DNA of 49,348 nucleotides from positions 1 to 49,348 of the forward strand of contig CAJLWM010000008.1 of NCBI GenBank assembly GCA_905210415.1. The letters are read 5' to 3'. Positions 16,741-24,740 of the stretch are shown here, piece by piece; positions within the stretch are counted from its first letter, which is position 1; each line of letters begins with the position of its first letter. The translations under genes and the position numbers were made by a program. Under the pieces are notes generated by a model, which worked only from the letters and a program-made list of their open reading frames with translations, was not told the DNA's origin and did not search any database. Origin of the DNA: an uncultured Prevotellaceae bacterium (GTDB lineage: Bacteria; Bacteroidota; Bacteroidia; Bacteroidales; Muribaculaceae).

Positions 16741-18660
16741 TCATTTCGACAAGATAGAACCCTCAGTGAGAGATGATACTTCGCCACGAGCGTGAGCCCA
16801 GATGAGAGGCTTTTGCAACCACTTGTAGTTGTTGTAAGCGCCAAGGCGTTCCAATTCGGCGCGGTTGTATTTGCCTTCAGTGTCAGGGTCTTGAGGAATG
16901 CGTTGCACCCAGAGGTTCTCCTTTTGTTCGTCGGTAAGACCGTCGATCCAATAAGCAGCATACAAGTTGTAAGGGCGTCGCAAGTTTTGGTAAACGATTT
17001 CGTTGGCGTCGCCGATGCCATAGTTGTTGCGCTTGTTAGAGAAGTGATAACGGCGCAAATCGGTGAATTGCTCAGGTTGCAAATACATAGCGATGTACTT
17101 CTGGGTCATGAGGTCGTAGAGTGAGAAGTTTGCTTCCTCGAAGAACCAGTGGTTGTTGCCGCGTTCGGTAACTGGACGAACATAGACAATCTTCTTGCCA
17201 CGCTTGATGATGTAGTATTCCTTGTTGTTGAGGAAAGCATCGATTTGAGCATTCCATTCTTCAGCAGTGCAGAAGCCAGGCTTGCCATCAACAGAGTTGC
17301 CTGGATATTTGTCGTCAACCTTTTCGTTGTAGTTGCTGTTAGGGTATTCGCTCAAGAAGAAGTCGAGGTGACGTTGGATGTTGTTTTGAGTAGCTTCCTT
17401 AGAGAGTTGGCAAGCAGCTTGCTTGTTGCCCTTCCAATATTCAGCCTCAGCCTTGATGAAGTAGAGCTCTTCCATAGTGAAGATAGGGTTGTAGCCAGCG
17501 CCTTTGTTTGAGCCAGCGTAAGCACCCATATAGAGGCTTGGGAAGTGGTCGGTCTTATAAGAAGTACCGCAACCGATGTTGTTCTCGAGTGAACGCATGC
17601 GCACAGAAGCATCGCCTTCAGGACCTTTGCGAGCAATCATAAGCAATGCCACACGAGGGTCGTTGCTGAAGCCTTCCTTGCTGGTTGAGAATTCGCCGTT
17701 GTATACACCTTCGAGGGTTGTACCCATACCGAGCAATCCCATGCAGTCGTAGAGGAAGAACTTAGAAGGAACTGCGCTATCAAGCATGTTCTTGCGCGAT
17801 TCCCAAGAGTTGATGATAGGTTGTGCAGCACTCCACACGTTGTTTTGTTCGTTTGTTCCGCCATCGAAGTTGTAGCGAGGTTCGTTGCCAAACCATGAGC
17901 CGTAGAGAAGGTCGCCCTTGCGCCATTGGTTGATAGCAGCGTCGGCAGCGTCGATTATCTTTTGGCAAGTTGCAGCTGAAGTGTCGATGTTAGGAATGTT
18001 GCGAAGGAGCAGACGAGCCTTGATGGCATACACAAGACCTTTCCACTTTTCGAGGTCGCCACCGTAGAGACGGTCTTGAGCCGTGTCGATGCGTTGGTTG
18101 CTTGCGTTCTTGGTGTATTCTGGGTTCTCGAAATCAGCGATAAGGGCATCGATTTCGCGGAACATCCAGTCGTAGATAGTTCCTTCGTTGTCGTAAGTAG
18201 GGTTGTTTGACTTATATGCATTAGTAAGAGGCATATCACCAAACATATCCACTGCCAATTGAGTAGAAAGCAGTCTCACTGTGCGAGCGATGAGTTCGTA
18301 GTTGTAAGATTTAGCTGCTTGAGCATTGGCAATAAGGTTGTTCACATTGGTGCCTATGTCATAGAAGTGACGGCGCCATTGTGGGTGACGGTTCATAGTG
18401 AGGAATTCCCACTCGCTCTTGTAAGAGTAGGTGCCAATTGCGCTCTTGCCTGTGGTGGTGAGGCACTGCGACAGATATGAGTAATACTCAGCGTGGTCGT
18501 AGGTGGCCTGTTGTGCATAGAATACCACTACTGGCAGACCGGTCTGCATAGTCACCTCGTGAGCGGTGTCTGGATTGACGTTGTCGTCAAGCATATCGGT
18601 GCAGCTGGTGGCAGCGAGGCAGATGGCTAATGATGCGAATATATATTTAAGTTTATTCAT
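16741..18660 (-). CDS. SusD/RagB family outer-membrane lipoprotein
   Basis: A 639-residue protein with a lipoprotein signal ('MNKLKYIFASLAICLAATSC', Cys20). It is followed by the SusD-like TPR-rich fold: N-terminal 'DMLDDNVNPDTAHEV', helical 'YELIARTVRLLSTQLAVDMFGDMPL', and a C-terminal region ending 'NYKWLQKPLIWAHARGEV'. SusD proteins cap the SusC transporter and bind the incoming ligand at the surface. It is long for the family and the N-terminal part resembles the SusD-like_2 subgroup. It starts 26 bp after the SusC stop. The ligand is unknown; no degradative enzyme is in this operon. Confidence 0.88.
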   Translation of the reverse strand: MNKLKYIFASLAICLAATSCTDMLDDNVNPDTAHEVTMQTGLPVVVFYAQQATYDHAEYYSYLSQCLTTTGKSAIGTYSYKSEWEFLTMNRHPQWRRHFYDIGTNVNNLIANAQAAKSYNYELIARTVRLLSTQLAVDMFGDMPLTNAYKSNNPTYDNEGTIYDWMFREIDALIADFENPEYTKNASNQRIDTAQDRLYGGDLEKWKGLVYAIKARLLLRNIPNIDTSAATCQKIIDAADAAINQWRKGDLLYGSWFGNEPRYNFDGGTNEQNNVWSAAQPIINSWESRKNMLDSAVPSKFFLYDCMGLLGMGTTLEGVYNGEFSTSKEGFSNDPRVALLMIARKGPEGDASVRMRSLENNIGCGTSYKTDHFPSLYMGAYAGSNKGAGYNPIFTMEELYFIKAEAEYWKGNKQAACQLSKEATQNNIQRHLDFFLSEYPNSNYNEKVDDKYPGNSVDGKPGFCTAEEWNAQIDAFLNNKEYYIIKRGKKIVYVRPVTERGNNHWFFEEANFSLYDLMTQKYIAMYLQPEQFTDLRRYHFSNKRNNYGIGDANEIVYQNLRRPYNLYAAYWIDGLTDEQKENLWVQRIPQDPDTEGKYNRAELERLGAYNNYKWLQKPLIWAHARGEVSSLTEGSILSK

Positions 18661-18686
18661 AATTCAAAAATAATCTGCTGTGTTTG

Positions 18687-21600
18687 TTAGAATGTTGCTT
18701 TCACTGAGACGTTGAAACTGCGTGTCTTAGGCACACCGTAGCGGTCGAAACCACCTGAACCAGAACCGTAAGAGCTGCCAGATTCAGATACTTGTGGGTC
18801 TGAGCCAGAATACTTGGTGAGCAAGAAGAGGTTGCGGCCAGTGAGGGTGATGTTGAGGCCTCTTACTGGGCAGCCCTTAGCGAGCAGTTTAGAAAGGTCG
18901 TAACCTACAGTCACATAGCTCAAGCGAATGTAAGAACCGTCCTCGATGAAGTTTGATGACACTGGATAGAAGTAAGTGTTGATAAAGTTCTGGTCGAGGA
19001 TGATAGGAGTGGTGTTAGGTGAGTAAGTGCCGTCACCGTTAGCCACAACGCCCTTAAATACTACTTCGCGGTTGCGATATTTGTCGAGCAAGTGGTGTTG
19101 GCCATTTGAGATGAGGCTTGAGCCAGTGATGTTAACAACATCGCCTCCACAGCGACCGTCGAAGAGGAATCCTACTGTGAGGTCGCGATAACGGAAGTTA
19201 GAGCCAAGACCAAGCATGAAGTCTGGTTCGCGGTTACCGATATAGAGTTGCTTAGAGGTGTTAACCGTTGGATAGCCGTTTTCGTTACATACTACGTTGC
19301 CTTCTGGGTCGCGTACGTAATCCTTACCAGTGATACCTGTGGTAGAGCCACCGAGGAATGCTGTAGGATAGATACCACCGTAGTTTGTGCCGTCGATTTG
19401 CTTGATTTGGTCAGGCAATGACTTCACCTTACCGCGGTTGAGCGAGAAGTTGGCTGTAACAGTCCAATCGAAATCTTTTGTCTTGAAGATATCTTGAGCA
19501 AGAGTAGCTTCAATACCGTAGTTTTCTACACTACCTTCGTTGCGGGTTTGAAGAATCTGACCAGCAGCTGGAGATACACGCACTGTCACGATTTGGTTGT
19601 CAACAGTGGTAGAATAGTAAGCGATATCCAAGCGAGTGCGGCTCTTGAAGAATCGGAGGTCGGCACCGATTTCCCAAGATGATGTCATTTCAGGTTCGAG
19701 GTTGAGTGCCTTACCTACTGTAGGGTCGTTACCCCAACCACCGTCAGGGAATGTTGACCAGTTCTTGAATGTGTCAGAGAACTTGTAAGGAGTACAGCTC
19801 TTACCAACCTTAGCCCAGTTACCACGAATCTTACCGTAAGAGAACCAGTTGTTTTGCAAGTGGAAGAGTTCTGAGAAGATAAGACCACCAGTCACTGATG
19901 GGTAGAAGTATGTGCAGTCTACTTGACGCAATGTAGAAGAACCGTCGAGACGGCCAGTCACCGACACTTGTGCGATGCCGCGATAGTCAAATCGCAATTC
20001 GCCGAAGTAGCCAAACTTGTTCCAATTGTTGTGTGTGAGATACATATAGTAGCCCGACGATTGTGAATTGGTGAATGTGCTTGGGTCGATGTTTTGGAAA
20101 CTGTAGAAGTCTCCTTCGAGCATAAATCTCTGACCAGCCATTTGTGCGCTGAGTGACTTGTAGTTAGACCAGTCGATACCGAACAATACGTTCACGTTGA
20201 GGTCGCGGAACAATTCGCGTTGATAAGTAGCGAGGAATTGGGCGTTGAAGCGTTCAGAACGTGATGGTTGGAATGTGTAAGAACCGAACTTAAATGCATA
20301 GTCGGCGAGGAATGAAGCCTTAGGGTCTTCGAAGTCGCTTTCGCGGAAGCGAGGAGCAACAGCAGAGTCATACATTGAGTAGCCCTTATCGTAGCTTACC
20401 TTACCTGTGAACACGAGGTCCTTGATAGGTTCGTAAGAGATTTGGCCGTTGAGCATGATGCGTGTGCTTGTGGTTTCGCTGCGGTCTCTGTAGCGTCCGA
20501 AGTAAGGAGATACTGTGGCAGAGATCTTGTTTTCTGGAAGCACGTTGTCCCAGTTGTCGTAGCGACAAGCCCAGTTAGGATAACCTTCAAGGGTTTGGTA
20601 GTCCGACATGTTCTTGTTGATACCCCAGCCGTAAACGGTAGACATAGCATTGCCAAATCCGCGAGCGGTGCTTTCCTTGAAGCTTGAAGTGAGTTGGATC
20701 TTCACTTTGTCAGAAGGGTTGAATTGACCCTTGAAGAAAGCGTTGATTTGGTCTTTGTAGTCCTTAGGTACGATACCTTCGTTCTTCTGATAAGAAACAG
20801 AAGCATAAGCGTTGGCCTTTTCAGTACCACCGGTCATCGATACGTCGTACTTTTGGAGGAAGCCAGTCTTAAGGAAGTCGCCCACGTTGTCGTAGGTGTT
20901 TTCGCCAGCAGCCAAAGGAGCACCCCAGCCGCCACCACCAGCGTTTTCTACATAGAAGCCCTTAGTACCAGGAGCGTAAGATGATTGAATCTTAGGCACG
21001 CGTGTAGCGTTTGATACTTCGAGAGTAGCGTTGGCAGTAACTTGGAGTTTGCCGTCCTTACCGCTCTTGGTGACAATCATGATTACACCATTGGCAGCTT
21101 CCTGACCGTAAAGGGCAGAAGCGGCAGCACCCTTAAGCACCGACATTGTCTGAATATCGTTAGGGTTGATGTCGCTGAGCGAAGAACCGCCACCGCGAAC
21201 AGGCACACCATCGATGATAATCAGAGGTTCGTTGTTTTGAGATGTGTTGATTGACGAAATAGCACGGATTTGGATGGTCTGAGAAGCATTAGGTGAACCA
21301 CCAGTGCTCATGATTTGCAGACCAGAAACCTTACCTTGCAAGGTGCTTGCCAAGTTGTTTGACACACCTGCAGTGATTTCGTTGGAATCGAGAGATTGAA
21401 CTGCGAAATTCAGTTTCTTCTTCTCTTGGGTTTGTCCCATGGCAGTCACAACCACTTCGCCCAGCACTTGAGCGTTGTCTTTCATCACGATGGTGAGAGA
21501 TTGTTGAGTGCCCACTTTCACGTTTTGTGGCAACATACCCACATTTGTAATGCATAGGATGTCGCCGTCCTTAACCTCAAGCGAGAAATTACCGTCGAGG

Positions 21601-21755
21601 TCGGTAGCTACGCCGCGTTGGGTGCCTTTGATGATCACTGATGCGCCAATGATAGGTTCTTTGTCGCTTTCAGAGATTACGGTACCCGTGATAACACGAG
21701 CATAACCAGCCACCGCAAGTAAGGAGAATAAGATTAGCAATAGCTGTTTCTTCAT
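18687..21755 (-). CDS. SusC/RagA family TonB-dependent transporter
   Basis: This 1022-residue outer-membrane receptor begins with a signal peptide. A carboxypeptidase-D-like regulatory domain follows (about 20-95, 'VITGTVISESDKEPIIGASV'), then the SusC linker 'LGEVVVTAMGQTQEKK' and the plug domain ('PLIIIDGVPVRGG', 'ALYGQEAANGVIMIVTK'). The rest is a 22-strand-type beta-barrel that ends with the expected C-terminal aromatic residue (Phe). It imports oligomers using TonB energy, with SusD as a lid. It is first in a four-gene operon; a -7-like TACATTTG lies about 95 bp upstream. The frame is intact, unlike the second SusC in this window. Confidence 0.93.
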   Translation of the reverse strand: MKKQLLLILFSLLAVAGYARVITGTVISESDKEPIIGASVIIKGTQRGVATDLDGNFSLEVKDGDILCITNVGMLPQNVKVGTQQSLTIVMKDNAQVLGEVVVTAMGQTQEKKKLNFAVQSLDSNEITAGVSNNLASTLQGKVSGLQIMSTGGSPNASQTIQIRAISSINTSQNNEPLIIIDGVPVRGGGSSLSDINPNDIQTMSVLKGAAASALYGQEAANGVIMIVTKSGKDGKLQVTANATLEVSNATRVPKIQSSYAPGTKGFYVENAGGGGWGAPLAAGENTYDNVGDFLKTGFLQKYDVSMTGGTEKANAYASVSYQKNEGIVPKDYKDQINAFFKGQFNPSDKVKIQLTSSFKESTARGFGNAMSTVYGWGINKNMSDYQTLEGYPNWACRYDNWDNVLPENKISATVSPYFGRYRDRSETTSTRIMLNGQISYEPIKDLVFTGKVSYDKGYSMYDSAVAPRFRESDFEDPKASFLADYAFKFGSYTFQPSRSERFNAQFLATYQRELFRDLNVNVLFGIDWSNYKSLSAQMAGQRFMLEGDFYSFQNIDPSTFTNSQSSGYYMYLTHNNWNKFGYFGELRFDYRGIAQVSVTGRLDGSSTLRQVDCTYFYPSVTGGLIFSELFHLQNNWFSYGKIRGNWAKVGKSCTPYKFSDTFKNWSTFPDGGWGNDPTVGKALNLEPEMTSSWEIGADLRFFKSRTRLDIAYYSTTVDNQIVTVRVSPAAGQILQTRNEGSVENYGIEATLAQDIFKTKDFDWTVTANFSLNRGKVKSLPDQIKQIDGTNYGGIYPTAFLGGSTTGITGKDYVRDPEGNVVCNENGYPTVNTSKQLYIGNREPDFMLGLGSNFRYRDLTVGFLFDGRCGGDVVNITGSSLISNGQHHLLDKYRNREVVFKGVVANGDGTYSPNTTPIILDQNFINTYFYPVSSNFIEDGSYIRLSYVTVGYDLSKLLAKGCPVRGLNITLTGRNLFLLTKYSGSDPQVSESGSSYGSGSGGFDRYGVPKTRSFNVSVKATF

Positions 21756-22175
21756 ATTAATAAATAGTTAAAAAAAATGAATCCTAAAGGTTTACGTTAA
21801 TTGTCCAATTGGTTTATTGCGTAATTGGTCTTAACATTATTAGTAAATGCAAATGTACTACTATTATTTGTAAAAAAGATAGTATAAAAGTTAATGTAAG
21901 TTAACAAAATATCGCCTTTTGTTTTGGTCGCTTTGTGAGGTCGGTTAGAGGGAGAGAGTTTTACACATTATATGCTTGCGTATGCGCAAGCGAAGCAAAT
22001 GCAAGGATACTATAGTGGTATGTAATAAAAGTTGAATATATGTTAAAGATGTATAATTGTACTGCGGGTTTGACGTATTTATAAAATATGTTTACTAACT
22101 TTCCAAAGAATTTTAACAATAAATTGCGATAATATTTTTTAATCACATAAACCTATACAATTAATCAACAAAAAA
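21756..22175. other. Divergent intergenic region between the two middle operons
   Basis: This very AT-rich gap separates the SusC gene (minus) from the phosphodiester glycosidase gene (plus). No protein gene is seen. It contains the candidate SusC promoter at 21850-21857 and a small hairpin, GCTTGCG/CGCAAGC, at 21974-21991. No convincing promoter for the plus-strand operon was found; only near-consensus boxes such as TATGTTTA at 22087 occur. Confidence 0.55.
21850..21857 (-). promoter_or_regulatory. Candidate -7 promoter box of the first SusCD operon
   Basis: On the minus strand the sequence is TACATTTG, matching TAnnTTTG. It predicts a leader of about 88 nt before the SusC start. A -33 TTTG is not evident. 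Confidence 0.45.
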
Positions 22176-24674
22176 ATGAAGAAATCTTGTTTTATACTGC
22201 TCATTACGATGCTGTTTACGGCTTTTGCACATGGACAAGTTTCATTAGATGGAAGAGTGTATGAAGTAGACACTATAATGCGTCGTCAAGTAGGTCCTGG
22301 CATTGTCCACACGCGTGTGAGATTGCCGGAATATCCAATGAATGCTTATGTGCTTGAAGTGGATATGCAAAACGGAAACAATAGAGTGGAAACCAATCAG
22401 GCCTACAACCGCCTCGGTAAAACAGAAACTTTGGCAAATGCCTATAAGCGACAGAAAAGTGCTGGCAAGAAACCTATTGCCGGTTGCAATGGCGCATTCT
22501 GGTGCGTGACTGCCAATACCCCATATAAGGATTGGATGCTTGGCTCGGCTTTTGGCGGCGAAGTGGTGAATGACACTATATTTTTGAATACAAATACATC
22601 GGCCGACTCGTGGAATGGTGGTCCAAGCCGCACATCGGCAACTATTATAGATGTTAACAACCGTGTGCATATTGGCCCTCACCAATGGTTCGGCTATGTG
22701 AGCAGCAGTAAGTTTTCTTCTCGTCAAGAGGTGATACAGGTGAATAAGCGTGTTGCTGCTGGCCAATTGGCTTTGTTTAACAAAGCTGTGGGACGCGATC
22801 ATAAGTTTTATGCGGTGGCCAACTGCAATTATGTGTTCCTTAACCTGAAGGCGGGCGAACGTTGGCAGACTGCAAAGGATGTGAAATTTGTGGTTGCTGA
22901 TGTGAAGATTGATGCCAATGATCAGGTGCTTGGCGAATATGATGCCTGCTTGGTTGGGGATGGCGCTTATAAGGCTGAACTTGCTAAACTGTCGGCTGGC
23001 GACGAGGTGACGTTCAACAACTACTGGATGGCTTTAAAAGAAGATGACAAAACTCCTGTTCAGGTATCGAACATGGTAGAAGGCAATGCGTGGGTGATGC
23101 TGCACGGCCAACTCACTGAGCGCAACACCGACGAGGGCTACAACTCAATGACCTACTCACGATGCGCTTATGGCAACAATGCCGATGGCACAAAGCTGTA
23201 TATGATAGTGATAGATATGTCAAACCATCCATTGTATGGTCGTTCGGTGGGTTGCTCAACAACTGTTATGTGCAATCTGCTTAAATTCCTTTGCCCAGAC
23301 GTGTGGAATGTGTCGAACAACGATGCTGGTGGCTCTGCACAGATGATGGTAGATGGCTCGGTAATCAATAAGACCACTGAGGTGAACCCTCGTGCTGTGG
23401 CAAATGGCTTGATGCTATTCTCTATTGCGCCAGAAGAAGATGCCGACGTGGTGACTAAGATTGCTTTCGACGATGTGAACGTGTCGTCACCAATATATTA
23501 TACAATCGCTCCTAAGGTGCTGGGTTATAATAAATATGGTGAATTGATAGTTGATGGCCTTGAGGGCGTGACATATACCTGCTCTGAAAATGTGGGTAAA
23601 CCATCGGCCGACGGCTCGAAAATTGAGGTAGGTGGAAACTTTGGCTACGGCACTATCACAGCCCATTATGGCGATGCTGAGGTGACTGCTCCTATTGAGG
23701 TGCGCAACCTCGACTTCTCGATGCGCATTAAGCCATTGATACTTCTCGACACTTATCGTAGCTATCCGATAGAAATCACCACTGAGATGAACGGCGAAAC
23801 ACTGAAGTACGACGCGGCTCGTTTCGATTGGACTGTGGAGGATGCATCGGTTGCTGAAATCAAGGATGGCGTGTTGCGCGGCTTGAAAGAAGGCACAACA
23901 AAGATAATTGGTGCTTTGGGAGGAAAAACGTATGAAAACACCGTGAAGGTGGAGGTGGCTCCACAACCTCAGATGATGCAGGGGTGGGATGGCTGGACCG
24001 TGAAAAGCGCAAACCTCTCGGCTGATGCAACTCTCTCGGCAGATGGTAAGATCGACTATTCGTATGGTGGCAAGCGTAGAGCAACCATCACTCTCACAAA
24101 AGATGTTACATTCTATAGTCTTCCTGATAGCGTAGTGCTCGACTTATCTACCTCTACACGATTGACTTACGTTGAGGCAGATGTGCGTTCGCTTATGAAC
24201 AATGCCGAGAACGTGATAAGATTTAATGTAGACCCTGTAGAAGCAGGTCATTATAGATATGATATTCTGGATTACTTGGCTGACCGTGCCGACCTTGTTA
24301 ACTTCCCAATGACACTTAAGTCAATCAAGTATGGTGTGCATCCAGGTGCTGGATATGTGAGCGGTGCTAACACTATCACACAGCGATTGTATGCGGCTTA
24401 TCAACATGCAACATCTGGAATAGGAGCCGTTGGCGCCGACGACAGCGAGGTAAGTGTGTATAGCGATGGCAATGGCACCATCTATGTGAGTGCACAGGCT
24501 GCCGACGATGTGAACTTGTGCATATTTGACCTTTCGGGTAAAATTGTGAAGAATCTCCATTTGCAAATGGCAGGTGGTGTGGCTTCATTCTCGCCACAAT
24601 TGGCACCTGGCGTCTATGTGGTGAAAGCCGTGGGCAGAGGCGCTGCCAAAGTGGTGAAGATGGTTATCAAATAA
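22176..24674 (+). CDS. Phosphodiester glycosidase (NAGPA/DUF2233 family) with T9SS-type tail
   Basis: This 832-residue protein has a signal peptide ('MKKSCFILLITMLFTAFAHGQ'), a phosphodiester glycosidase domain (about 80-415), a bacterial Ig-like segment ('LKEGTTKIIGALGG' near 570-585) and a C-terminal sorting-like domain (about 745-832, 'APGVYVVKAVGRGAAKVVKMVIK'). The family motif is usually DGGGS; here it reads 'NNDAGGSAQMM' (residues 381-391), keeping Asp383 but replacing a glycine with Ala384. Family members remove GlcNAc-1-phosphate caps or related sugar phosphodiesters. It is the first gene of a four-gene operon. The tail suggests T9SS export to the surface. Activity with the altered motif is unproven. 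Confidence 0.8.
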   Translation: MKKSCFILLITMLFTAFAHGQVSLDGRVYEVDTIMRRQVGPGIVHTRVRLPEYPMNAYVLEVDMQNGNNRVETNQAYNRLGKTETLANAYKRQKSAGKKPIAGCNGAFWCVTANTPYKDWMLGSAFGGEVVNDTIFLNTNTSADSWNGGPSRTSATIIDVNNRVHIGPHQWFGYVSSSKFSSRQEVIQVNKRVAAGQLALFNKAVGRDHKFYAVANCNYVFLNLKAGERWQTAKDVKFVVADVKIDANDQVLGEYDACLVGDGAYKAELAKLSAGDEVTFNNYWMALKEDDKTPVQVSNMVEGNAWVMLHGQLTERNTDEGYNSMTYSRCAYGNNADGTKLYMIVIDMSNHPLYGRSVGCSTTVMCNLLKFLCPDVWNVSNNDAGGSAQMMVDGSVINKTTEVNPRAVANGLMLFSIAPEEDADVVTKIAFDDVNVSSPIYYTIAPKVLGYNKYGELIVDGLEGVTYTCSENVGKPSADGSKIEVGGNFGYGTITAHYGDAEVTAPIEVRNLDFSMRIKPLILLDTYRSYPIEITTEMNGETLKYDAARFDWTVEDASVAEIKDGVLRGLKEGTTKIIGALGGKTYENTVKVEVAPQPQMMQGWDGWTVKSANLSADATLSADGKIDYSYGGKRRATITLTKDVTFYSLPDSVVLDLSTSTRLTYVEADVRSLMNNAENVIRFNVDPVEAGHYRYDILDYLADRADLVNFPMTLKSIKYGVHPGAGYVSGANTITQRLYAAYQHATSGIGAVGADDSEVSVYSDGNGTIYVSAQAADDVNLCIFDLSGKIVKNLHLQMAGGVASFSPQLAPGVYVVKAVGRGAAKVVKMVIK

Positions 24675-24740
24675 TTGATATTGCGCTGAAAGATAACAAC
24701 ATAACACGATAGAAATAATATAAAACAATAAACAAATTAA

